NCBI RefSeq assembly: GCF_003597395.2 | Contig: NC_133770.1 | Coordinates: 14,340,838 to 14,404,837, forward strand | Source of the DNA: Chelonoidis abingdonii | Lineage: Eukaryota > Chordata > Testudines > Testudinidae | Length of the DNA stretch: 64,000 nt | Reading direction: 5' to 3' | The notes under the pieces: model-generated | Told to the model about the DNA's origin: nothing | Databases searched by the model: none | What the model saw: only the letters and a program-made list of their open reading frames with translations | Program-made: the position numbers and the translations under genes | In this document: positions 42,998 through 55,288 of the stretch, one piece after another | How the letters are laid out: each line of letters opens with the position of its first letter | How positions within the stretch are numbered: the stretch's first letter is position 1

Positions 42998-43918
42998 AAA
43001 GGGCTTGTGTACAGGGGAGATTTTTCCAGTTATACCAGTATAGTGCAATGCTCTAGTTGTACCGTGTAACAGGGCAAGACCCATCCCTGCAGCAGCTCCT
43101 GTCGATCAACCTGGGAATTAGCTCTTCAACCCAGGAGCTCCCTCTTCAGGCCAATGTCTCATTTTGCCACTGCCCCCCCATGTCCCTCCCAGACCCCAGT
43201 GCCCCTTCTGCCAGAGTTCTGCCCCCTGCAGTACCCAGGGAACTCCCAACTCCCAAGCCCCACCTTGCCTCAGTAGCTACTGACCGTCACCATCTAGCCC
43301 CCTTTCACTGGGGCTGACTACAGTCTGTATGACCCAACCCTCACAGGCAAGGGGGGTTTGGACCAGTTGCCTCTGCCTGCCCTGGGCTGCACTCTTGCAC
43401 CCTAGTACCTTTCTGGCCTTTGACAAGGCCACAGCCTGGGGCTTTCCCATGTGGGAGCTCCCTTGCCCTCTTCTCGAGCCCTGCTCCCCTTAGGCACTCT
43501 GTTCAGCTTCCTAGCAGCCAGGCCCTTCTCCCTCTAGAGACAGAGAGAGACTGCCTACTCCTGGCCCACTGCCCTCTTACATGGGCCAGCTGGGCCCTGA
43601 TTGGGGCATGGCCACAGCTGAGGCTGCTACTCCATTCAGCCTTCCCCAGCCACAGCCCTCCCCAGGGCTGCTTTTAACCCCTCCGGGTACACATAATGGT
43701 ACAACCCTGTGTGGACACACTTATCCCAGAATAAAAGTGGGGGTTTTATTTGTTTGTTTTAGCTTAAACTGCTTCCAAAGCGACATAAGCTAAACTGGTA
43801 AAAAATCCTCTTGTACCAGAATAAAAGCACCCACACGGGGAGTTATACTGGTATAGCTAGGGTGTCTTAATTCACACCTGCATTATACCAGTATAACTGC
43901 CTATGTAGACAAGCCCTA
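42998..43918. mobile_element. TIR transposon remnant with large insertion
   Basis: AAAGGGCTTGTGTACAGGGG ... TTATACCAGTATA at the left is inverted at the right as TATACCAGTATAACTGCC ... GTAGACAAGCCCT. Ends of the AGGGCTTGTCTACA type are widespread in turtles. About 43070-43690 is GC-rich, CCC-rich sequence that does not belong to the palindromic element and is probably a second insertion. TSD unresolved. Confidence 0.5.
43070..43690. other. Unidentified C-rich insertion in the TIR element
   Basis: Contains TGCCAGAGTTCTGCCCCCTG and CTTTTAACCCCTCCGGGTAC, recalling a family of turtle repeats. Frames 43057-43317 and 43420-43677 are Pro-rich with no motif. Confidence 0.35.
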
Positions 43919-44368
43919 AGAGTCTGCCAATGTATTGTTCCCTTCTGAAATTCTGATAGCTCCAGATCCATCGTAGGAAAGCTGGTAGGCATCTGCTCCA
44001 GGATAACCCATATCAGTTTTCTCTATCCTGTGCTTTATAAGGACACTTTGTTACAAAGCCAGGAAAGAATATCTTGGCCGTAGCCAAATAGCGAAACCCT
44101 AGCTGTGTTTCACTACTACATTATATTGAAAGAAACCCAGACCATGAATACTCCCAGGTTCTGGCCACAAAGTTTAAGGCAGCCATTTGAACCATTGTGG
44201 CACAAGCAGGGTACAAATTTTCTCCACTGTGGTGGAGAAGTTGATCAACCCCACTAGTGAAACTGCGTTAATCCAATGAAGTTACAAACTCTGCCAATGG
44301 GGCTCTCCCACATCAACCACTCTGATAGCTCAGCTGTGGCTTAGAGCTGCAGGCCTGTGTGTCTGGAA

Positions 44369-45612
44369 CGGTGGCATCCAACCTTTTCAGCCTGAGGGTC
44401 AAACATCTTCCAGCAAGTTCTGGGGGCTGCAATCAGTATGTTGGGGCAGATCCTCTGCTTGCTCTGCTCCCTTTAGAGCACTCCAGTGGCAGAAGCCACC
44501 CACAGGGCAATGAAAATGATCAGGGGGCTGAGACACATGACTTATGAGGAGAGGCTGAGGGAACTGGGCTTATTTAGTCTGCAGAAGAGAAGAGTGAGTG
44601 GGGATTTGATAGCAGCCTTCAACAACCTGAAGGGGGGTTCCAAAGAGGATGGAGTTAAGCTGTTCTCACTGGTGGCAGATGACAGAACAAGGAGCAATGG
44701 TCTCAAGTTGCAGTGGAGGAGGTCTAGATTGGATATTAGGAAATACTATTTCACTAGGAGGATGGTGAAGCACTGGAATGGGTTACCTAGGGAGGTGGTG
44801 GAATCTCCATTCTTAGAGGTTTTTAAGGCTCATCTTGACAAAGCCCTGTCTGGGATGATTTAGTTGGTGTTGATCCTGCTTTGAGCAGGGGGTTGGACTA
44901 GATGACCTCCTGAGGTCTCTTCCAACCTTAATCTTCTATGAACCTATGATTCTATATCTCACTTCTGGGGACTCCCTCAGCCTGGAAGTCTCACAGAATT
45001 GGCACAGCTGGCTCCTAAGCCGCCTTTCCTGCAACCTCTGGCACAGGGGGCTTGTAAGGAGGGTCACAGAGAGGGAGTGGCTGGAGAGAGTTGTGCCCCG
45101 GCTACCTTATGGACCTTATGGGAGTATAGCCATCTGGTGCAAGTTAGAATTCCTCCACTGCTGGGCTGCTCTCGGTGGCTGTATGAGGGAGGGACACCAT
45201 CCTTTATTAGCTGCTCAAGCGGAGCCAGTCAATCTCCTGTCTCCTTGGGGCTGTTACAGCCTGGCAGGGCAGCAGGCAATGGAGTAGCCAGAGCCACTAC
45301 TCTCCTCCCTCCCTTGTGATGCAGCAGTTGCTAGTACGGGAAACAGATGCTGCAGGACAGGTACAGCAGCTGCTCAGACTAGCACTTCCGGGCTCACAGC
45401 AGAGCCCCTACTGGGGCGGCCGGGGAAGCAGTGGGTGCTCGGGAAGGTGGTGCCCTCTGCTATCTGCCCCCTTGTAGTGATGAGGCTGATTCAAACACTT
45501 CCATTTCAACGTCATAGAGTGTGGCTCGGGAAACATATTTTCAATTCCAAACCAAACACATGTTTTCTGCTTAATGCACAGTCACCCTGGAGTGGAGCGT
45601 CCTGGGAGCCAC
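44369..45612. mobile_element. Possible hAT remnant around a CR1 insertion
   Basis: CGGTGGCATCCAACCTTTTC at the left recalls the hAT end CAGTGGTCCCCAACCTTTTC of 16688. At the right GGGAGCCACTG could be the opposite end. Flanks GTCTGGAA and GTCTAGGC match only partly. Speculative. Confidence 0.3.
44494..44955 (+). mobile_element. CR1 LINE 3' end, 5'-truncated
   Basis: Begins at GGGCAATGAAAATGATCAGG and runs to the CR1 tail GGACTAGATGACCTCCTGAG with closing TTCTATGAACC TATGATTCTA. The open stretch 44486-44863 encodes [24 protein letters not shown] and [13 protein letters not shown] to a normal stop, so this C-terminal domain is intact over about 110 codons. It is the least decayed CR1 tail in the window. 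Confidence 0.9.
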
Positions 45613-45784
45613 TGGTCTAGGCTGTGGTTTGGTTGAAGGATCCTCACAAAGGGGAGAATCGCATGGGAGACAGCTAGCCAAAGCCACTAATATGGATCCT
45701 GCTCCAACAATAAAGCTGGGGACCCCCATGCTGCTGCTATGCCCAGCCTTTCATAGGCACTTACCTACCTCCATTATCATACTA

Positions 45785-45990
45785 ACTGAGCACCTCAAAA
45801 TCTCTTTAAAGCGAATTTATCTCCACAGCAGCCCTCTGAGGAAGGCAGGAAGAACTACCAAGTTATAGATGGAGAAAGGAGGCAGAGACTAAGTGACTTG
45901 CCCAAGGTCACCCAGAAACATCCATGGCAGAGAAGGGCTTGACCCCCAGCTTGTCTGATTCCCAGGCTAGTAGCCATTGGGCCAGCCTCC
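45785..45990 (-). mobile_element. MIR-like SINE
   Basis: AGACTAAGTGACTTGCCCAAGGTCACCCAG, then TTGACCCCCAGCTTGTCTGATTCCC and a head-like GTAGCCATTGGGCCAGCC. This is the reversed head and core of MIR. Confidence 0.7.
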
Positions 45991-46796
45991 CTCTCTACTC
46001 AGTACTCCTTTTCAGTCTCACTGAGGAACTATCCTGTAAAACTCTGACGCATGTCCTGGTGTCAGTGCTGAATGCTGTGCAAGAAAAGCAATGCCACCAT
46101 TCCACAGCCTGTCTGTTGTTCTTCTCTGAGGAGACTGTGTGCACGCCAGCAACAAGAACTGATGCACAACTAAGAAGAAATGAAGACGATCCCATACGCA
46201 ACCTGCATTTCTCCACCACTGGAGGCACTGAGGAGAAAAGCATCTGATAATGACTCCCAGTCAGAGGCTGACTCCTGCTCAAAGCGCTCAGCCAGCTGTG
46301 GCAACAGAGAATTATGAGTGCTGAAGGACAGCTTTTACCCTTCCCCCTCCTCAAAACAATCTGGTTAGCTAGAGCCAGTACAAAATCAGACATCTGTGTA
46401 ACAGATAGACACGGCTCCCTGTCTGTCTCTGTTGGGCAACCTGCAGTACATGCTACAGCCAAGCTACATTATATTGTGGCAAAGAAAGACAAGGGATCTA
46501 TTAGACAGAAAAAGCTCACAGTGTAATTAGGAATCAAACATGGTTTTCTTCTTTTTTGTGTTGCCCTAATATTTCTTCCTTGCTTTACAATCCTTTGTCC
46601 TTTTTAATTAGGCTGATACGGGGCTGACTAGTCTGGCAAATATAAGGAGCTATTTTTGTTTTTTTTTTAAAGGAAGCTTCTTCCAGTGTTTTTTTTTTTT
46701 TTTAAGCCCCTAGCCTTCAGTTTTTTCCAGCTGAGCACTGGTTTCTGACCCATTTTGTGTGCGAAAAGTGATATTTTCAAGTGGATAGTAGTTTTG
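45991..46796. other. No recognised feature
   Basis: Unassigned. Frames on both strands at 45995-46462 overlap and have no motif. T-rich at 46655-46703. Confidence 0.4.
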
Positions 46797-46804
46797 ATCT
46801 GAGG

Positions 46805-47222
46805 CAGGGCTGCCCAGAGGCAGGGGCAAGTGGGGCAATTTGCACCGAGCCCTACAGAGGCCCCCACAAGAGTTTTTCGGGGGCCCTGGAGCAGGGTCCT
46901 TCACTCACTTCAGGGGCCCCAGAAAACTCTCGCGGGGCCCGGGCCCCCGGAGCTTCTTCTGCTCCGGGTCTTTGGTGGCGGGGGGTCCTTTCGCTCAGGG
47001 CGGAAGGAACCCCTGCCGCCAAATTACCGACGAAGGGGGACCCGCTGCTGAAGTGCCAGGTCTTCGGCGGTAATTCAGCGGAGGGGGGGGCGCCGCAGGT
47101 CTTCGGAGCATTTCGGCGGCAGGTCCCAAAGCGGAAGGACCCCCCGCAGCCGAATTACCACCGAAGCAGGGGCCCCCCGCCGCCGAAGACCCCAGGCCCC
47201 CTGAATCCTCTGGGCGGCCCTG
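46805..47222. mobile_element. Non-autonomous hAT, 418 bp
   Basis: Starts CAGGGCTGCCCAGAGG, ends CCTCTGGGCGGCCCTG; the ends are inverted at 15 of 16 positions. ATCTGAGG is repeated exactly at 46797-46804 and 47223-47230. The interior is G/C-rich with multiple CTTCGGCGG / CCGCCGAAG inverted words, which explains the long open frames on both strands here. Confidence 0.94.
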
Positions 47223-47230
47223 ATCTGAGG

Positions 47231-47999
47231 CAAGGTCTTTCTAGGTGTGGTTGAGCAACCACTGGTGATTTCTCAGGCCAAAAGGCATAGTCTACAGAAA
47301 CCTTGCAATGATAGACTGGAAAACTGTGAAATGATAGACTGGGGTGGTGACAGGGAAGATGGGCTATGAGAGAATGTCCCCCTTAAGTGTTCCATGCAGA
47401 AAGGGGTAGGGGAGGAATGGAGAACCACTAAGCTAAAATAAAACTTCCCCATATCTGCCAGTAAATGCAACTGCTTGTGACAAAATTTCATCCTGTGAGG
47501 AAAAGTTTACACATGCACTATGTGGTAATTTTTAATGTTTTACAGATAAATGTCAGCATTATAGCAGCCAAAAGTGCTCCTAGCAGTAAAATGACCTTTT
47601 TCTGTCTCCAGAAACAGCCATTTTTATCTGTATAAATATTCACAGGAAGGATGACTCAGAAATGAAAACAGGATACATAACTCATCAACATTGTGCCACC
47701 AATTCAAATCCAGCTGTGTTCACCTGTTGCTATCTTACAATTCTTTGATTTGTGAGAAATGAGTTGGTGGTGCCAGTGTTGTCTTGGAGTCACCAGATGA
47801 TGCGATTACAAAAAAATCTTTCAAGTTCAGTTTATCTGAGTGTGTAGGCAGTTAGATCTCTGAGAAATGCTCTGTTGTGGTGCATGTGTTTTTAGAAGTT
47901 GTTGCATTTGTCTGTGGAGCAGTTTTCTGTAGAGCGAGGTGAATACCTTCAAAAATATTCGTGTTCCATGACTATGGAACTCAAATAATAAACTGAATT
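47231..47999. other. No recognised feature
   Basis: Unassigned sequence. Confidence 0.4.
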
Positions 48000-48848
48000 T
48001 GCTTTCTGTTTGCCTAATGCAGCCTCAGATTGTATTTGCTTTTTTCATGGCTGCCTCACATTGGTGGCTCATAGTCATCCTGTGACTGACCTCTACACTC
48101 CGGTCTCTCTCCTCCTCTGTCATGTCCAACTGATGAGCTCCCAGCTTGCAATAGAAATTCTTATTATTAGATTCTAAATGCTTGACCTTGCATTTTGTAC
48201 TCTTGAATTTCATCCCATTCCTGTCACTCCATTATTCAAGGTCACCCAGATCTTCCCGCAGAACATTCTGATCTTCCTCTGTATTGACGATGCCTCCCAA
48301 CTTAGTATCATTAGCAAATTTCATTAACACACTCCTATTTTTTTTTACCAAGGTCATTAATAAAAATATTGAATAAGGTTGGTCCCAAGACTGATCCTTG
48401 AGGAACTCCATTAGTCACCTCCCTCCAGTCTGATAATTCACCTTTCATCACTTCCCTTTGTCTTCTCCTCTTTAACCAATTCCTTATCCTTATATTTTAC
48501 TGATCCCCCATCTTCCCTACTTTAACCAATAATTTCCCATGTGGCACAGTGTCAAATGCTTTCCCGAAGTCCAGTATATTAGATCTATTGCATTTCCCTT
48601 ACCTAAAAAATCACTTATTTTCTCAAAGAAGGAAATCAGGTTAACTATTTTTTCCTTCACAATTTGTTCTAAAATCTTGCATACTACTGAGGTCAGACTA
48701 ACAGGTCTGCAATTGTCCAGATCACTTTTATTTCCCTTTCTTAAACATAGGGATGACATTAGCTATTCTCCAGTCATACGGTACTACCTCTGGCTGGATA
48801 GACTTACTGAAAATCCTCGTCACCTTCACTGACAAACTGCAGAAAAGC
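48000..48848 (-). mobile_element. CR1/L3-type LINE fragment
   Basis: On the minus strand: PYDWRIANVIPMFKKG, then NCRPVSLTSVVCKILE, IDFGKAFDTVPHGK, then [20 protein letters not shown] and NGMKFKSTKCKVKHL up to MSHQCEAAMKKANTI. The order is the CR1/L3 reverse transcriptase. The FADD motif is FAND: the first Asp is Asn (about 48305-48325), so catalytically dead. Several frameshifts split it. The 3' tail is missing. Confidence 0.8.
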
Positions 48849-48849
48849 A

Positions 48850-48928
48850 AAGGGCTGATCCAACTCTTATTGAAGTCAGTGGAAAGACACCCATTGGCTT
48901 CAGTGGGCATCGACTCAGGCCCTAAATG
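48850..48928. mobile_element. Palindromic MITE next to the LINE
   Basis: GGGCTGATCCAACTCTTATTGAAGTCAGTGG faces CCATTGGCTTCAGTGGGCATCGACTCAGGCCC. The pair ATTGAAGTCAGTGG / CCATTGGCTTCAGT is the centre motif found at 63289. Junction with the LINE at 48848 is abrupt. Confidence 0.55.
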
Positions 48929-48930
48929 GT

Positions 48931-49635
48931 TATGGACATTCTACCACCCTTAGGGCCCCAGAAGTGTTCTCTCCAGAACAGGGCTCTTACACTGATGGAG
49001 CAGGCAAGGGAGCTTTCGCTGCCCATGCCGTGCTTGTTCTGTACCTGTCACCTAGATGAATGAAGGGCTGCAACCTATAGGGCTTTCAGTCCAGCATCTT
49101 ACTGCAGCGTTTTCAAGTGAAAATTATAATATTCCATGGTGGGCTTTCAGGGGGGAGGGGTGCAGGAGGGAGAATTGTTTTCCCACGCAGCTGTGCGCAC
49201 CCCTGACAGATTTAGGTCAAGCTCTTCATGCTGCAAGAAGCGACAGTTGAATGTTGTGGCCAAACAACTTCCCTATTTCCAGCCAGACCGCTTTTAAACC
49301 AAAATAAAACTGAAAACCCCAGCCAGAGCTGATGCTGTTTGCTGGGCAGCAATTCCAGTGCTATCTCTTCAGCCCCTCCCTTGTGAGTCTTGCTTAAAAT
49401 AGCAAACAGACCACAACTATAGCAATAGCCCAAACAGCAGTTATTCAAAGCAGTCTCTTCTGTTTTGATATAACCCCTTCCTCTCTGACCTTTAGCAACA
49501 GCCGGGGGGAGGGTGGGTGTTGGTGAGACTGGAAATACTCAGTTTCAAGAGACATTACAGCCAGTTCTATTTGAGTAACAAACATATTGCCCAGAATGAT
49601 AGATTTCACTCTTCAATGTCATGCATTCATCATGT
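48931..49635. other. No recognised feature
   Basis: Unassigned sequence. Confidence 0.4.
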
Positions 49636-49800
49636 TGTTTTGTTTTTTAAGCCAGAAGTTTCCATTACAATCATCTAATCTGACTTCCTGCATAACACAG
49701 GGAATCTCTTGTCCTGTAAGGTGACTTCCATTGGGTACCACTAAGTCCCTGTTTAACAAGATCCAGCCAGGAAGAATTACAGAGTCCCTGGGTTGTAAAG
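49636..49800 (+). repeat. Dispersed repeat 'B', longest copy
   Basis: TTAAGCCAGAAGTTTCCATTACAATCATC, then TTCCTGCATAACACAGGGAA, then GTCCCTGTTTAACAAGATCC. Links the short pieces at 10135 and 14236 into one family order. Confidence 0.5.
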
Positions 49801-49934
49801 TCATTGAAGTTTGACAGCACTGGGGCATGCCCTTTGTTTCTACTACTTATTAAATCACTGCCCCTTCATCCTTCCAAGGTACTGCAGCACTTTATTAAGT
49901 GAAAATCACATGGACAGGCCCTTAGAACTGAAGG

Positions 49935-50015
49935 CGTATGATGATGTCCTGGGCACATTGAAGTCAAAAGGGAATTTTTCCATTAACTTCAGTTGGGCTA
50001 GGATTTCACCTTCCA
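49935..50015. mobile_element. Palindromic MITE
   Basis: GATGTCCTGGGCACATTGAAGTC opposite CATTAACTTCAGTTGGGCTAGGATTTCACC. The GGATTTCACC end is shared with 63289-63357. Confidence 0.5.
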
Positions 50016-50379
50016 TCTGCTTTCCATGGATGTTGATGAGCCAATGGCTTCTCTCATCAGAGTGGAGATCTGCCCTGGTGTTCTTGTCCTGCTGTTGCTT
50101 CCTTACTATCCAAAAAATACCAATTGTCCCTAATTAGGAGGGAAATGAGGTGCCCTTGTTTTTTCTCTCAGAATGTCCACTTAGATTTAGAACATTAGGA
50201 GATGCTCCCTATTGTTGGCCAGGATGCTGCTCACCTCCTACTCCCCACCTCAGAGCTGGCTCCATTTTAGTGGCACTGTATGTAAACCAGTTGCATAGTG
50301 CTGGGATTCTTCAGGATGGAAGGTGCTCTTCATGTGTAAAATACTGTGTATTTATATTCTGGTAGCATGTAGAGTCTCA

Positions 50380-50590
50380 ACAGAGATCAGGGCTCCAACG
50401 CACAGGAAGAGACAGTCCTGCCCCCGAAAGCTTACTATCTAAATGGACAAGATAGACAAAAGATGGGAAGGGAAGTTGATGTGAAGTGACTTGCCTAAGG
50501 ACATGGAGCAGCTGAGTGGTAGGACTAGAATCCAGGTCCCTTGAGTGCAGACCCCAGGCCCTATCTAGTAGACTAAGCTGCTGTTCCACT
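50380..50590 (-). mobile_element. tRNA-derived SINE, near full length
   Basis: GAAAGCTTACTATCTAAATGG, then GAAGTGACTTGCCTAAGG, GAATCCAGGTCCCTTGAGTG and head-like CCTATCTAGTAGACTAAGC. Reversed, this is head, MIR-like core and a family-specific tail. Confidence 0.65.
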
Positions 50591-50697
50591 TATGTTTACA
50601 CTACTCAGGTAGTATGTCTGTTAAAGCAGTTGATTTAGGACATGACGACTTTGGGCTTTAACTGAAAGTGGTGCTAGCGGGTCCTTTCATTTAGCCC

Positions 50698-50821
50698 TAG
50701 GGTGACCAGATGTCCTGTTTTTATAGGGACAGTCCAGATTTTTGGGTCTTTTTCTTATATAGGCTCCTATTACCCCCAAGCCCCTGTCCTGATTTTTCAC
50801 ACTTGCTATCTGGTCACCCTA
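50698..50821. mobile_element. Short hAT, 124 bp (TAGGGTGACCAGAT family)
   Basis: Starts TAGGGTGACCAGATGTCC and ends CTATCTGGTCACCCTA; terminal inverted repeats of 14 bases. TTTAGCCC is repeated exactly at 50690-50697 and 50822-50829. Its twin is at 40202-40325. Confidence 0.95.
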
Positions 50822-50829
50822 TTTAGCCC

Positions 50830-51984
50830 CTTGGCTTCAGGTGAACATGGGCTGAAGGCAAGTCTGGATAGGAGGCACCTGCTGAGCTGCTGAGTGTTCT
50901 AGGTATGTCCCAATGTTCCGTTGACCTCACTAGATTGTGCTGGCAGAGCAGGTGCAGGGGAAGCCCAGTTGAAGGATTACACTTGCTTTGCAGCCCTCTG
51001 CCCAGAGTGCTTGTCTATCATCTAATCGCCCTTCCACTGGCAAGGTTGTTTTGGTGGAAAGGCTCTAATACAATGTGCGGCTGAGCCGGGACAGGGAAAA
51101 AAAGAAAATGAAATTACTTTTTAGGGTCCCCACAATGACTATCTGTCAAGCAGCACACAGACAACCACAGACCTTATCAGGCTGCTCCGCTGCCACTGAG
51201 CAGTGTCCCCTATCAGCAACATACAGACAAAAGTTGTGCAGCTTTGTGACACCTATATTTTAGTAAATAATCTCCAGATCTCTTCACAGGAAAGGCCCTT
51301 CATTCTATACTTCCTAATAAAATAAACTGCTGCAAGGTTATGGCTGTCTCACAGGGCTGCTAGAAACAGGGGAATGAAGAAAGGAACCCTGAGGACTAAC
51401 AGCTGCTCCAGCAGTTCACGTGGTGCTGCCAGACAAATGGATTCCAATATGGCTTCCTCCCTCCTCCCTTTTGCAGGTAGCGTTGAGGTTTGCAACCCAT
51501 CCCAAAATGCACCAAATAGTCTCAGATCTCTGCCATGTCCTACAGGGCTGGCTTGCAGGATGATCCCATTTTGCACTTATAGACTACATCCTTCCATCGC
51601 AAAGGGCCTTATCAAATGCATTCATGCATGGGCCTGGAGTGGACGGTGAAAGCGAGGTAGGCAGCTAGACCAAAGCATGCTGTGCATCAAGGCGTGTGCG
51701 TGTTGGGGGCACCTAGGTTAAAATCTGTTATGAAAAATGCTATGGAATCCTTAATATCCACCCTGAGCTGATGGATGTTGGATTTTTAGGGTCTCAGCTA
51801 AAAGACTTCTGTCCAGTAAATTGCACAGAATTCCACCTGGCTACCTAATAAGGATAGCAAGCCATGGTGACCCTGCCATGATGCAAACCTGCAGGAATCA
51901 AACATGATACTTAGATGCCTAAACTCTTCCCTCCTGAAGCCTGTGGGACTGGAGGTGGCACTGTAGCACCCTAAAGATAAAGGA
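50830..51984. other. No recognised feature
   Basis: About 1.1 kb unassigned. Confidence 0.4.
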
Positions 51985-52245
51985 GACCATGTGGTCCAAT
52001 GGCCTGAGTCTAGGAATCAGAAAGTTCTAGCCCTGCTATCTCCCTTCTTTCCTCTGTGGCCTTGGGAAAGTCACAGGCATCAGCCAAGTTTTCAAAAGCA
52101 GACACTGATTTTTGAGTGCCTCAATTTTTGGATATCACCTTGAGACACCTTGGGGCTGACATACAGAAGATCTGTGCCCACTTCTGAAATTGCTGACCCG
52201 CCTCTATTTTCTCATCCATAAAATGCAGATAAATACCACCTGTCG
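51985..52245 (+). mobile_element. MIR-like SINE, degraded and expanded
   Basis: CATGTGGTCCAATGGCCTGAG (head), GGAATCAGAAAGTTCTAGCCC (B box), TGGCCTTGGGAAAGTCAC (core), then CTCTATTTTCTCATCCATAAAATGC. An extra 70-80 bases lie between core halves. Confidence 0.6.
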
Positions 52246-52419
52246 GGTGGGTGAGCAGGAGCAGATTGAGGGCAGATCCTTGGCTCTCTGCTTGGTGGTT
52301 GAGCGAGGATTTTAAAAGCCAACAGTCTTTGATCTGAGAAGGGGCTGGGGCTGGTCTGGGAGCTCTGCACAGTTTCTGGCTCCTGCTTGCCTATCCTGCC
52401 ACTTGCCCTGTGTGAATTC

Positions 52420-52565
52420 TATTATTTATTTGCATTTCCATAGTGCCTAGGAGCCCCACGTCATGGACCAGACCCCACTATGCTAGGTGCTGCACAAACA
52501 CAAAACAAAAGGACAGTGCCTGCCCCAAAGAGATCCCAATCTATAAGGTAAGAGATAACAGAGGG
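52420..52565 (-). mobile_element. tRNA-derived SINE fragment, tail part
   Basis: TTATTTATTTGCATTTCCATAGTGCC, TAGGTGCTGCACAAACACA and AGAGATCCCAATCTATAAGG. Same as parts of 20496 and 59405. Confidence 0.6.
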
Positions 52566-54150
52566 ACAGATGGATGGGTGACAGCAATGAGACAATATCG
52601 GGCAGCATGATGGGCATGATCTCAGCACACCGGCAGCTGACATGTTCAGTGTTTTAAGGCCTCGGGGCAAAGGAGAGTTTTTAAGGAGAGATTTGAAGGA
52701 AGATAATGAGGTAGTTTTGTGGGAGCTCCTCCCAAGCATGTTATCCTGCTCTGCATTATCTGGCACACGATGGAGTGTCCCATAACAGAGTGGTTGGTAG
52801 CATCCTGACCAGGAGGAGGTAGCAGATGGTCAGGGTGTACTGTGTGTCTGGCGCTGAGACAGCTGAGGGCGGGCCAGATTCAGATGGGATGGTGGAACGT
52901 AGGCGTGGTGGTAAATCAGGAGAGACTGTTTGTGTGGGCACCTTGAGGGTAGAAAGTCACCAAAATTTGGAGGAATCCAGGTTGTAGGTTAGCAGTAAAC
53001 CACCTCTTCGTTGTGGAAATTAGAGTTTTATAAAGTACTTTGGTATCCTCACATGAAAGGTGTGGTCTTGTTCTGATCATAAGCTTGCATGATTCAGAAA
53101 AGACCTATGCCAATTTGGGATGGGCAGCAACTGCCTTTAGCAGAGGTACGACATTGATGTCATACCAATTGGCATTGCACAGTAATGCCTTGGGGCCTTA
53201 TACAGTGTCCATTGAAGTCACTGGAAAGCCCCCTCTCCCCTGCTTGATTTCAGTGGGCTTTAGATCAGGTCCATAGACATCCTGTGGGCACTCTGGATAT
53301 TTCAATGTTGCTGAGTTGAAGGAGGCATGCGGGATAAATTGGCAGCTGTCAGTGGACTTAGCTATTCCACAAGCATCTTTGCACCAGCAGGATATAAATG
53401 AAAATGGTAGGGTGCACACTAAATCTGTAAATTCAGGGTACAGATCAAGGCTTCGGGAAGCAAAGCTGGATGTGAACTGGTGCAGTCAGGATAAACTAGA
53501 AATATACACAAGTCACTGATCTAAGCTTGACCCCTGTAGCACAACCAATGCCTTTCTTAGAAGCCCATTATCACTTCATCGCAGCAACTCCCTTACATAC
53601 ATAGGAAATGAATTTCAGAGGCTATTTCATGAGACAAGCAAATAAACAGCACTAAACAGAAACAGCTAACCTAAGGATTGGAAGTTCACTGGGCTCTTTA
53701 CCCCAAAATAGTCTATGATACTGAGTACGTCTGTCCCTTTTAAATGTCCCTTATTCTGAGGGGCATCGGTAACATTAGTCCCAAAATTTCCTGCATTTCA
53801 CTCACTTTTGGTGTCTCCTCACTTTTTGTATTACTCAAAAGTCTTTGCATCTGAAATAAAGGCTCCTGGAAGAGATACTATAGGAGGAGAGAAATGGATT
53901 ATGGAAATGCACTAAAGGAAAGAATCCTACATCATTTTAGGTTTCCCGCGTGAATAATTGTTTGGGGCGTCTCTCATTTTAGGTCTGTCCATACATTGTA
54001 TCATCCCACGCTTGGTCCTTGGAAGGTGATTGGTGGAGCTGACAGAAAGTTTTGTTTAGGTTTTACATTTCAGATGGCTTTGGGGTAGGAGACGGCACAC
54101 AATAGCAATGGATTGTCTACAGTTCCCTATGGTTGTTCACTCTTTTTACA
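52566..54150. other. Mostly unassigned; MITE-like stretch at 53190-53275
   Basis: GTCCATTGAAGTCACTGGAAAG faces TTGATTTCAGTGGGCTTTAGATCAGG, again with the TTGAAGTCA-type centre. Elsewhere nothing recognised. Confidence 0.4.
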
Positions 54151-54153
54151 TGG

Positions 54154-55288
54154 TGTCACTGAGCCTCAGTGGGTCACAGCTGAGGATGCCAGATTCAGGA
54201 CAAACTGCTGAGAAACAGGGCAGACTCCCCTCAAGCTGGTGGTTATTCTACCATTAGATATACCAAGCTGATAACAAAAGTAAACTTCTATCTCATCACA
54301 CTGGTTAACAAGAAGTCAAACGTGCAGTCTCCTAGGCACTTGTTTCACCACCCAGACACTAGACTTTATGATGAATGGCTACTGAAAAACAATTTAATCA
54401 AACAAAGGGTTCTTCTGATCTCAAGAGACCAGCCCCACAGCCAGGTCAATAGATAACTCAGATCTTACCCAGTAATCACGCTGTTGCCAATCCTTTAAGA
54501 GCTAAAATCTGAAGGTTTGTATTTAAGAGAAAAGAAAAAGAGTTACAATGGTTAAGGAAATCATATGCATACAATCATTGCAAAGGTCTTCTATCAGGTT
54601 TGAAGCAGTGATGGAAAAAACTGCTAGTTTGCAAAACGTCTCTCTGAAAATTACCTAAAGAGCTTGGGGGTCATCAGTCCTTCTTTAGAGCTTCCTAGTT
54701 AGAAATCCAGTCCAGAGAAACGAAGTATGAAATGAAGATAAAATGGAAATATTCCCAGAAGTCTTTTATACCCTTTCTCATGCGAATGGAATGTTACTGT
54801 CCCAAACAAAGCTCTCCGTCTCAGCTTGGGGGAAATTACAGGCACAAGATGGAGTCCAGGGTCACATAAGCAAGTCACATGCCCTTACATGCTTTGATGA
54901 CTAACAGGAGAAGCCATTGCCCAAGTTCTTTCTCAAACATCCACATGAAGGCTCATCTGGCTGTGAGAAGTTTCTTCTATGGCCTATTGTGAGAATCAAT
55001 TGCTTTTCATGGACCATCAACATAAAGCTGTCTGGCTTTGAATGTAGATTTTACCTACTGAGTATTACCCCAGGAACAGACACGTTTGAAATGCAGGTAC
55101 ATAGTCACTATCGTAACGTTAGATACAAGGATGATACATGCATACAAACAGGATAACCATATTTGATCGATAGTAAGTTTTCCATTGATACCTTACATGA
55201 CATACTTTGTATAAGATTTGTTGCAGTTGTATAACAGTGGCAGCAACAGTGATCTACATGGTCATATTCCAGTCGCACAGCATCACAC
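54154..55288 (-). repeat. LTR-like repeat, minus orientation
   Basis: About 1.1 kb that corresponds, from memory of turtle repeats, to a solo long terminal repeat read on the minus strand. The plus-strand edges are TGTCACTGAGCC and GCATCACACA. Inside are AAAAAGAGTTACAATGGTTAAGG and CTTTTATACC. No coding sequence of a retroelement is attached, and no TSD is clear, so the exact ends and class (LTR retrotransposon or endogenous retrovirus) are open. Confidence 0.45.

Noticed and set aside
44369..45612. Firm call of a 1.2-kb hAT with CR1 inside
   Set aside because: Ends are only loosely hAT-like and the flanking eight bases agree poorly; listed with low confidence only.
46781..47254. 157-codon frame
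   Set aside because: Spans a hAT element exactly defined by an 8-bp TSD; Gly/Pro-rich artefact of inverted CGG/CCG words.
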